Below, in pieces: positions 52,476-59,615 of a stretch of DNA of 64,000 nt. Within the stretch, counting starts at the first letter, position 1. Every line of letters starts with the position of its first letter. A program made the translations under genes and the position numbers. The notes under the pieces were generated by a model that searched no databases, had not been told where the DNA came from, and was given only the letters and a program-made list of their open reading frames with translations. Origin of the DNA: CALZFJ01 sp964459845 (GTDB taxonomy: Bacteria; Bacteroidota; Bacteroidia; Bacteroidales; Muribaculaceae); NCBI GenBank assembly GCA_964459845.1, contig CAYWOC010000005.1:1-64000 (forward strand). The letters are read 5' to 3'.

Positions 52476-53519
52476 CTATTCAGCCACAAATTTAGTCGCT
52501 TTTGCCGTGCCGTCGGCGAAATGCTTCTTGGCGATATATAGTCTGCCACGCTCTAATGCTTGCTGGCTTATTTTTCTGCCTGTGAGGTCGAAAATCTCTT
52601 CAGCCAGCACTGTCGTATTGCTGTCGATGGCTGTATCTTCAATTCCGGCATCGGGGTCTTTCCCCCATTTCTCAGCCATAGAAGTCACCGTGTTTGGGTT
52701 TTGCACTGCAAAATGAGCGGCATTTCGGCAAACGTCGGCAAGCGCGTCAGTGAGGACATAGCTTGGCGTATAAGTTATGTCGAGAGCCGATGTACCTAAG
52801 ATTTTTTCAACGAATGTGCATGAAGCTGTGTATCTGCCTGGTCCGAAAGTGAGGTGGTATCCGTCGCGGCACATGTGGTCGCCGATGTAGCTGGTGCGGC
52901 AGTTCTGTATGGCAGAGCCTACTGGAATCACTTCGATTCCCACTTCTTCGGCAGCACGGAATGCACAATCCACTATAGCGTCATACATCTTCTTCTGGTC
53001 GTTGTCATAGAGCGAGAAATAAGAAAAATCGCAGTATGAGTCATAAGCCCAAGTCATATACAGCATCACCTTTGCGTTCTTGTTTACGAGGTTGGTGTTG
53101 AAGTATTCCACCATATTTTTGAGCCAAGGGAAATAATGCTCATACACGCCGCTGTAGTTGTGGTCGGTCTGTATGACAACGTAGTCCCATTCTTCGTCGG
53201 CAAGGACATCGCTCATGGATGCTGAGGTGTTTATCACATTCATCTCGCAATCCACGAATTTGCGGTAGTCATAGATATGGGAGTCGGTGGCTATGTAGTT
53301 CCAGTGCTGCTCCATCGTGGTGCCGCCAATGTAGAAGTAGCCCACCACAGCATCATATCCCACCGACTGCGCAGCGGCGGCGAGGTGCTGTCCTGCGGCA
53401 TCAACTGTGAAGCTGTTGCCGATGCACAGCATCTTCACAGTCTTGCCAGCCGAAAGGCTGAATGCCATTGAGGCAATGGTTGCGAATATAAGTGATTTCA
53501 AGTAGAGTGAACTCGTCAT
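52476..53519 (-). CDS. DUF4886 family secreted SGNH-like hydrolase
   Basis: 347 residues with a signal peptide (about 1-25). KMLCIGNSFTVDA near residue 31 is the GNSF block of DUF4886, an SGNH-hydrolase relative; WDYVVIQTDHN and the late DGYHLTFGPGRYTAS (D-x-x-H catalytic pair) fit the fold. The C-terminal part (about 300-347) is a short tail of LTGRKISQ type, which recalls a degenerate type IX sorting tail, but it is too weak to call. Substrate unknown, perhaps an ester on a polysaccharide. Confidence 0.8.
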   Translation of the reverse strand: MTSSLYLKSLIFATIASMAFSLSAGKTVKMLCIGNSFTVDAAGQHLAAAAQSVGYDAVVGYFYIGGTTMEQHWNYIATDSHIYDYRKFVDCEMNVINTSASMSDVLADEEWDYVVIQTDHNYSGVYEHYFPWLKNMVEYFNTNLVNKNAKVMLYMTWAYDSYCDFSYFSLYDNDQKKMYDAIVDCAFRAAEEVGIEVIPVGSAIQNCRTSYIGDHMCRDGYHLTFGPGRYTASCTFVEKILGTSALDITYTPSYVLTDALADVCRNAAHFAVQNPNTVTSMAEKWGKDPDAGIEDTAIDSNTTVLAEEIFDLTGRKISQQALERGRLYIAKKHFADGTAKATKFVAE

Positions 53520-53597
53520 AATCAGTAAATGCTATTGTATATTCTTTTGCAATATTCGTGAAAATAAATAATATATGCAAGAAAAGGTTGATAATAA

Positions 53598-53629
53598 TTT
53601 GCTGAAATGTGACTAATTAGTTACTTTTG
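53598..53629 (+). promoter_or_regulatory. Promoter-like element over the toxin start
   Basis: TTTG (53598-53601), 20-base spacer, TACTTTTG (53622-53629). The last base of the -7 element is the G of the GTG start at 53629, so a transcript from here would lack that start; either it is a chance match or translation begins elsewhere. Confidence 0.35.
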
Positions 53630-53982
53630 TGCTGATTGAAAATTTTCATAATGAAAAGGAATATAATTTTGTCCCAGAGTTTATTGATTTTATTCAAAAG
53701 TCTAATGATAGAACGCAAGAAAAACTGAAATATGCGATTTCTATACTAGAAATCTTGTATCCAATACCGACAAAATTTGTTAAGCGACTTGTTGGAACGG
53801 ATCTTTATGAGTTACGGGTATCAGTAGATAATGAGGTTAGAGTTATATTATTTTCTGTAGATAATGATAATATAAATCTTGCTACTAATGTAATCCTGTT
53901 AAATGGCTTTATTAAGAAAAGTACAAAGGACTACGATAAAGAAGTATCAAAGGCATTAAGTATTTTAAGGAAATTGTTATAG
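53629..53982 (+). CDS. RelE/HigB-type toxin
   Basis: 117 residues from a GTG start; a TAA at 53614-53616 in the same frame and the lack of any in-frame ATG leave GTG as the likely start. Helical N-terminal half, then the beta-sheet segment with KFVKRLVGTDLYELRVSVDN, VRVILFSVD and LLNGFIKKSTKDYDKEV, typical of HigB/RelE-like (phage Gp49-type) toxins, which cleave mRNA on the ribosome. The gene is markedly AT-rich compared with its neighbours, suggesting transfer. Toxin precedes antitoxin by seven bases, the HigBA order. Confidence 0.85.
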   Translation: MLIENFHNEKEYNFVPEFIDFIQKSNDRTQEKLKYAISILEILYPIPTKFVKRLVGTDLYELRVSVDNEVRVILFSVDNDNINLATNVILLNGFIKKSTKDYDKEVSKALSILRKLL

Positions 53983-53989
53983 TATTATT

Positions 53990-54343
53990 ATGGAGAATAG
54001 ATTGTCAATAGAGGAATTGACCAAACTGCGAAAGATTAATTTTGCCAAGACGGCAGGATGCGTTGATAGCGAAAAATTTTTAGCAGAAGAGGTGGGAGCG
54101 AAAGGGTCGGCAGCCCGTGCTGATTTTGATGCGAAAGCCAAGGCTTGGTATTACGGAGAAGTTCTGCGTGAACGAAGAAAAGAAATAGGATTGACACAAA
54201 AAGATCTTGCAGAAATGGTAGGCCGTGACAGAACCTACATTAATCGGATAGAGAAAGGGGAAACTGACTTGCAGCTTTCTTCATTCATTCGTATTGCATC
54301 TGCTCTTGGCGTTTCTTTGAGGTTGGATATGGGTAGCTTATAG
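53990..54343 (+). CDS. HigA-type antitoxin, XRE family
   Basis: 117 residues. The C-terminal half is a Cro/XRE helix-turn-helix (RERRKEIGLTQKDLAEMVGR, DRTYINRIEKGETDLQLSSF). The N-terminal 55 residues (VDSEKFLAEEVGAKGSAAR) are probably the toxin-binding part. Expected to neutralise the upstream toxin and repress the pair. Ends 11 bases before the FAD oxidoreductase gene, so read-through is likely. Confidence 0.87.
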   Translation: MENRLSIEELTKLRKINFAKTAGCVDSEKFLAEEVGAKGSAARADFDAKAKAWYYGEVLRERRKEIGLTQKDLAEMVGRDRTYINRIEKGETDLQLSSFIRIASALGVSLRLDMGSL

Positions 54344-54354
54344 GAATTTACGGA

Positions 54355-55926
54355 ATGATAAAGGAATTACAGATAAGAGTGACACCGAAAGTGGCTTATT
54401 CGGCTGCCGAGGTGAAGAAATATGTTGCACAGCAGGAGCATCTGGAAATCGGTGACTTGCGATTCGTGAAGATTGTGAAACGCTCGATTGATGCTCGGCA
54501 GCGCAATGTGATGGTGAATCTGAAGGTGCGCATATATGTGAACGAGGAGCCTGCCACTACATCTCTGATAACGCCAATAGATTATAAGCCAGTGACCGAT
54601 GGTCGCTCGGCAATAGTGGTCGGTGCAGGACCTGGCGGACTGTTTGCAGCATTACGGCTGATAGAGCTTGGCATTCGTCCGATAGTGCTTGAACGCGGCA
54701 AGGATGTGCATGAGCGGCTTAAGGACTTGGCGAAAATATCACGAGAAGGGGTGGTGGATGAGGATTCCAACTACTGTTTCGGCGAGGGTGGTGCAGGAGC
54801 TTATTCCGACGGCAAACTATACACCCGCAGCAAGAAGCGCGGTTCGGTAGATAGGATACTCAGCATATTTCATCAGCATGGTGCCGCCGAGGACATTCTT
54901 GTGGATGCGCATCCGCATATCGGCACCGATAAGCTGCCGAGAGTGATTGAAAATATGCGAGGCACCATATTGCGGTGTGGCGGAGAAGTCCATTTCAAGA
55001 CGCGTGTCACCGACATTGTGATAGAGAATGGCGAGGCTGTGGGCGTGAAGTGCGCCGGCGGTGAGGAGTTTGCCGGACCGGTAATCCTTGCAACAGGGCA
55101 TTCGGCACGCGATGTGTATCGCATGCTTAAAGCCAAGAATGTGAAGATTGAGCCTAAGGGAATTGCTGTGGGGGTGCGTCTTGAGCATCCACAGGAGCTT
55201 ATCGACAAGATACAATATCACAGTCCAGAAGGACGGGGCAAATATCTGCCGGCAGCCGAATATAATTTTGTCACGCAGGTGAATGGACGCGGTGTGTATT
55301 CATTCTGCATGTGTCCGGGCGGATTTATCGTGCCGGCGGCAAGCGGACCCGATCAGCTTGTGGTGAATGGAATGAGCCCATCCAACCGAGGCACGCGTTG
55401 GGCAAATTCTGGAATGGTAGTGGAGGTGCGTCCCGAAGACCTCGTGAATTATGACATGAACGATGCTCTGTGCGTGATGCGTTTTCAGGAAGACCTTGAG
55501 AAGCGATGCTATGAGGCGGCTGGATGCACGCAGAAGGCGGGAGCACAACGTATGCTCGATTTCGTTCAAGGCAAAGATTCTAACGACTTGCCGCGGTCGT
55601 CTTATGCCCCCGGCATTCAGCCGTCGCGGCTCGACAAGTGGCTGCCTGTGTTTATAGCCAAGAGACTGCGCTCGGGCTTTGAGACTTTCGGCAGATATGC
55701 CAAAGGTTTTTTGACCAACGAGGCGATAGTGATAGGCGTGGAGACGCGCACATCGTCGCCGGTGAGGGTGCCGCGGAAGCCGGTGGAGATGCGCCACATA
55801 GATGTGAGAGGATTGTATCCATGCGGAGAAGGGGCTGGCTATGCCGGAGGAATCGTGTCGGCTGCAATCGACGGCGAGAAGTGTGCCGAAGCCCTTGCCG
55901 AAACTATAGCTGCAATTGGGCATTAG
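54355..55926 (+). CDS. FAD-dependent oxidoreductase (COG2509-like)
   Basis: 523 residues, cytoplasmic. An N-terminal 80-residue domain precedes the dinucleotide-binding motif AIVVGAGPGGLFAALRL (about 84-100); ATGHSARDVYRML is the second FAD contact region and the C-terminal GLYPCGEGAGYAGGIVSAAIDG closes the FAD fold. Family members are uncharacterised dehydrogenases widely found in bacteria. Normal GC-richer codon use, unlike the toxin gene before it, so the toxin pair looks inserted upstream. Confidence 0.88.
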   Translation: MIKELQIRVTPKVAYSAAEVKKYVAQQEHLEIGDLRFVKIVKRSIDARQRNVMVNLKVRIYVNEEPATTSLITPIDYKPVTDGRSAIVVGAGPGGLFAALRLIELGIRPIVLERGKDVHERLKDLAKISREGVVDEDSNYCFGEGGAGAYSDGKLYTRSKKRGSVDRILSIFHQHGAAEDILVDAHPHIGTDKLPRVIENMRGTILRCGGEVHFKTRVTDIVIENGEAVGVKCAGGEEFAGPVILATGHSARDVYRMLKAKNVKIEPKGIAVGVRLEHPQELIDKIQYHSPEGRGKYLPAAEYNFVTQVNGRGVYSFCMCPGGFIVPAASGPDQLVVNGMSPSNRGTRWANSGMVVEVRPEDLVNYDMNDALCVMRFQEDLEKRCYEAAGCTQKAGAQRMLDFVQGKDSNDLPRSSYAPGIQPSRLDKWLPVFIAKRLRSGFETFGRYAKGFLTNEAIVIGVETRTSSPVRVPRKPVEMRHIDVRGLYPCGEGAGYAGGIVSAAIDGEKCAEALAETIAAIGH

Positions 55927-56004
55927 AATGAGATTGAGCTTATTCACGATCCGTTTATAGACGGCTCACGCTCCGTGTAAGCATTCTTTTGCATATAATA
56001 CAAA

Positions 56005-56038
56005 AAAAGGCGGGTTCTATTCATAGGACCTGCCTTTT
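56005..56038. terminator. Bidirectional terminator
   Basis: AAAAGGCGGGTTCTAT (56005-56020) pairs with ATAGGACCTGCCTTTT (56023-56038) with two wobble pairs, between the FAD oxidoreductase and the recombinase pseudogene. Confidence 0.85.
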
Positions 56039-56127
56039 GCTCCATTAACCGGTGGATTTCCTATGAAACGTGAGTTGCGTAGGATGTCCACTTGTTTTGG
56101 CGATTATCAAGAAATACTTTAAGTGCA

Positions 56128-56933
56128 TCACCACGTTATTATCTTATCAACAATCTCTTGCTGTTCCATACTGCTTCTTCGTAGATATATGCGAGTGGTT
56201 TCGATGCTTTCATGCCCCATAAGATCGGCAAGCAGTGCTATATCGTTGAACTTTGCCAAAAAATTCTTTGCATAGCGGTGTCGGAAAGAATGCGGATAAA
56301 CGACTTTTTCGTTCAAGCCATATTTAACAGCATAGTTTTTCAACTGTTGTGAAATGCCTCTTGTAGTGATGCGCTCTCCAAAGCGGTTAAGAAAAAGATA
56401 ACCGCTTGTGCGGTTGGCGGTTTGCAGCCATTTCTCTGTTTCCGCGCGCAATGTCTTGGGGATGTAGATACGGCGTATCTTTCCACCTTGGTGTAGATGT
56501 CGTAATAGCCAACCTGCATGTGTTCAACTTTGATTTGTATAAGTTCGCTTACTCTGGCACCAGTTGCCGCCAAGAAGCGCACGACAAAATACCATTCAAG
56601 ATTATCCTCCTTTTTCAACTTGTTTTTAAGAAATGTGTAGTCAGCATTGCTGATAACGTTCTCCAAGTAAGAACGCTGCTGCACTTTTACGGACTTCAAA
56701 CGAAGTTTTGTCTTACCTATGAATATGAGATACTTGTTTATGGCTTGAATACGGAGATTAACCGTCTTCGGCTTGTAGGTCTCAATCAAGTAAGTTTTGT
56801 AAACCAGCAGGTTCTTTTTGTTCAACTCCTTGTGTCGGGTGTCAAACTCTTTCACAGCATAAACGTATGCCGAAATGGTGTTCTTTGCCATATTACCTTG
56901 GCTGAGGAACTCTTCAAATTTGTCTATTTCCAT
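56128..56933 (-). pseudogene. Tyrosine recombinase with one-base frameshift
   Basis: Two frames together cover a full recombinase of about 268 residues. N-terminal frame: core-binding domain (MEIDKFEEFLSQGNMAKNTI) and RFLAATGARVSELIQIKVEH with the first catalytic Arg, up to DIYTK. C-terminal frame: HSFRHRYAKNF (His-x-x-Arg) and the HESIETTRIYLRR box with the Tyr nucleophile. The frame changes at about 56486 where the coding strand reads AAGGTGGAAAG; one more G would give the expected K-G-G-K-I-R-R-I-Y-I. All catalytic residues survive, so this is a recent break or a sequencing error. It is transcribed away from the hsdS fragment. Confidence 0.85.
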
Positions 56934-56934
56934 T

Positions 56935-56979
56935 CTTATTATGTGTTAGTGAAACATTATGTTGTTCATACATAATAAG
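56935..56979. repeat. 10-bp inverted repeat beside the recombinase start
   Basis: CTTATTATGT (56935-56944) and ACATAATAAG (56970-56979), 25 bases apart, directly before the recombinase start codon. Could be an operator, a recombinase site or chance in AT-rich DNA. Confidence 0.4.
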
Positions 56980-57047
56980 TATATGGCGAAGTTCTATGAG
57001 TTCCTATTATGAGAAGTTGTTTTCATCCATCATAAAATCAGCATAAT

Positions 57048-57389
57048 ATGGAATCTTTAAGAAAACATTTGAATCAGCTTCTCAAAGAGGCAATAGAGTT
57101 AGACAATAATCTGCTTAACAGATTGCCGAAATCAATATTACAAGAGGCAATTCAAGGAAAACTTGTTCCTCAAATCGACGAAGAAGGTACGGCAGAAACT
57201 CTGCTTGAACAAATCAAGGAAGAAAAACTGCGGCTCGTAAAAGAGGGCAAACTAAAGAAGTCTGCCCTCAACGACTCTGTTATCTTCCGTGGTGACGATA
57301 ATACTTGTTATCGGAAGTTCTGGATGTGTTTTGTTTTACAAGCCAAAAGACGTGTTACACCCTTTCTGCCGATGTCGGTTTATGCATAG
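57048..57389 (+). pseudogene. hsdS: Orphan fragment of type I restriction specificity subunit
   Basis: 113 codons. Residues about 22-90 (PKSILQEAIQGKLVPQ, LLEQIKEEKLRLVKEGKLKK and SALNDSVIFRGDDN) are the conserved spacer helix region of Bacteroidota HsdS subunits, between the two target recognition domains. Nothing recognisable as a recognition domain precedes or follows, and the sequence after CYRKF is unrelated. A complete HsdS has about 400 residues and needs hsdM and hsdR, neither of which is in the window. AT-rich. Its place beside a tyrosine recombinase suggests the remnant or silent cassette of an invertible hsdS locus. Confidence 0.8.
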
Positions 57390-57497
57390 TTTTATAATTT
57401 CACCGAATCCTATTGCAAATATAGACAAATTTTATGATAATAAATCTTTGAATGTTTGTAAATTCAGTAATGCCATGTATTGTCGGGGATAGAAAAG

Positions 57498-57535
57498 AAG
57501 CGAGTGTGTGTCGTGGAGGAGACACACACTCGCTT
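57498..57535. terminator. Terminator behind the lipoprotein gene
   Basis: Perfect 15-base stem: AAGCGAGTGTGTGTC (57498-57512) with GACACACACTCGCTT (57521-57535), 8-base loop. Placed to end the minus-strand receptor operon. Confidence 0.85.
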
Positions 57536-57561
57536 TGTGTTATGAGGTTGCGGTGATGGGG

Positions 57562-59595
57562 TTATTCAGTCCACCATGTGCAATCCAAGAATTCAAATTG
57601 TCCTTGACCTACGACTTTGTAGCGAACAGTCTCGGTAGAGCTTGAGCCTGTATATACGCCGAATGTCACGGTGTAGATTACGTCAAGTCCTGAGATTGGA
57701 GCTGCATCGGGATGAAGTGTAGAAAGTGCGCCCGGAAGAACTTCCTTGCAGAAGCGATTCTTCATAAGCTCTACAATTTCTGCGTCGGTCTTGTCGGCAT
57801 ATCCTTCAGGATATTGCTCCTTGGCCTTGTCGGCACGGATATCGACGTTTCCTTGATATGCCGATGTTCCGCAGTAATACTCGTTGTTGCCGTAGCTTGT
57901 GACGTAGAACTTGCCGCTCTTGATGTCGGTAGAGCCAAGAGGCTTGTCGATATGCTCGAATACCCAGTTTACACATGCCTGATAGTAGGTTGTGCTTATT
58001 TCTACACCCTTGCCGGAAGGAAGCACGATGGTGACGTTAGGATCATACATCCACTTGCCGCCAGTCTTCACGAATTGAGCCGATTCGGTGACATAACCGT
58101 TGAACTTAACCCAGTTGGTGCCATCGAAATCATACTTGTCGCATACGAGTGAGCTTGCTCCGCTCTTGTAATATTTGTATGCAATGACCTTAGAGTCGCC
58201 TTCCTTGGCATAAGGATAGTTGGTCTTTAGGTATATAGGCAAGTAGAAGTCGGGTTCGCTCAAGTTGCTGTATTTCTGCCCCATTTCAGCATAGTCGTCA
58301 GCACCGAGTGCCTTGATGCCAGAATATACGCTCCACTTGCTGCCGTCGAAACGATATACAGCGGCAACGGCATCGCTTGAAACACTGAATTGAGAAGACT
58401 TCACTTTCTTGGAGATTGAAGAGATGGCTTTAGCTCCAGTTACCACAAAGTTGGTGAATTTTTTGCTTGATATAGCTATGAAATAACCTGTGACAACATA
58501 TTTTTGACCGTCAGCGAAGAGTGCCTTCTGCTCGTCGGTACCCATATAAAGGCTGCCTTGCGCAGTCTCAGCACCATCGACAATGAAGTTGTAGTAGTTA
58601 CCAGAAATTTTAGCTGTTGCAGTGAACTGTCCATAAATCGCAAGAGAGTTCTCTGTGCGGGTGACTGCTTGGTCGAGGTCGGCACCAGTGTAAACCTTAG
58701 GAGCAGGATAAGCGTAATCCTGATTTCCTGCAATGTTCACAGTGGCAGTAGCACCGGTGACTTGCAAGCCAGTTCCATAGGCGGAAACTTCGCCAGTAAG
58801 CTCGATTTGGTCGCCAATCTTATAGTCGGCAGCATTGAATCCGCTTGCGTAGTAAACAAGGATAGAGCCTGAATTGTCGGTCAGGATGAAACCGCGAGAG
58901 CAGATTCCTGTGACAATGCCGCGAGCCTCGATGCTTGAGCCAGAGGCTACCGTGCCGATTGCGCTTGTAAGCTCGAAGCTTGGGGTAGGAGGTGTGACAC
59001 CGCCAAAGTTAGGCTCAACCGAAGATTCATTGTAATTGACCACAACCATATCACCTTCAGCGGCATCTGTGAATTGATTTGTCAAGATGTCGGGGATATT
59101 AAATGCGGCAGAAACTTTAGGGGTGAAAGCTTCTACATATTGATTGTCGTCGTCCCAAGCGTAGATATAGTCGTCTTCGCTGATGGTGTATTCCTTGGCA
59201 CCGCCGAAAGCGGTGATTTCAGGAACCGACTGACCGACTTTGTAAGTCAATTTAATGGAAGAACCGTCGCTCAAAGTGAAATAAGCGAAATCGGGGTCAC
59301 TGAGGAAGTTAGGCACATAGTCCTTAGCCGAAATGTTCTCGGTGAAATAGTGCTGAGTGCCGACAGCCTTGAGTTCCTTGCTAAGAGCATCGCCAGCCTT
59401 GGCTACGTTGTCGGTGTTGGCGGCAAGGTTAGCATAATCGGCATCGGTGAAGGTGTATTCCACGACTTGCTTGTTCGTGATGGCTGGGTCACCTTCAAAT
59501 CCATCCAACTTATCGTTCCAGTTGTTGAGGTCACAACTTGCAACAGTTGTGAGGCAAGCACCGATAAGAAATGAATATATTAGATTCTTTTTCAT
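57562..59595 (-). CDS. OB-fold lipoprotein paired with TonB receptor
   Basis: 677 residues. Signal peptide with lipobox TVASC (Cys about 21). The first third (about 40-200) has no named domain; about 215-310 is an OB-fold, DUF5689-like part (SSIEARGIVTGICSRGFILTD); a second such beta-barrel follows (about 320-395, LAIYGQFTATAKISGNYYNF). The C-terminal third is unrecognised, with an aromatic end. It follows a TonB receptor gene by 20 bases. It resembles in plan the lipoprotein at 3.3-5.6 kb. Probably a surface partner of the receptor; ligand unknown. Confidence 0.75.
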   Translation of the reverse strand: MKKNLIYSFLIGACLTTVASCDLNNWNDKLDGFEGDPAITNKQVVEYTFTDADYANLAANTDNVAKAGDALSKELKAVGTQHYFTENISAKDYVPNFLSDPDFAYFTLSDGSSIKLTYKVGQSVPEITAFGGAKEYTISEDDYIYAWDDDNQYVEAFTPKVSAAFNIPDILTNQFTDAAEGDMVVVNYNESSVEPNFGGVTPPTPSFELTSAIGTVASGSSIEARGIVTGICSRGFILTDNSGSILVYYASGFNAADYKIGDQIELTGEVSAYGTGLQVTGATATVNIAGNQDYAYPAPKVYTGADLDQAVTRTENSLAIYGQFTATAKISGNYYNFIVDGAETAQGSLYMGTDEQKALFADGQKYVVTGYFIAISSKKFTNFVVTGAKAISSISKKVKSSQFSVSSDAVAAVYRFDGSKWSVYSGIKALGADDYAEMGQKYSNLSEPDFYLPIYLKTNYPYAKEGDSKVIAYKYYKSGASSLVCDKYDFDGTNWVKFNGYVTESAQFVKTGGKWMYDPNVTIVLPSGKGVEISTTYYQACVNWVFEHIDKPLGSTDIKSGKFYVTSYGNNEYYCGTSAYQGNVDIRADKAKEQYPEGYADKTDAEIVELMKNRFCKEVLPGALSTLHPDAAPISGLDVIYTVTFGVYTGSSSTETVRYKVVGQGQFEFLDCTWWTE

Positions 59596-59615
59596 TTTTC
59601 AATCATTAATAAGTT

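Noticed and set aside
53520..53628. Phage attachment site next to the toxin pair
   Set aside because: No direct repeat or tRNA end was found nearby; the only tRNA is 8 kb away.
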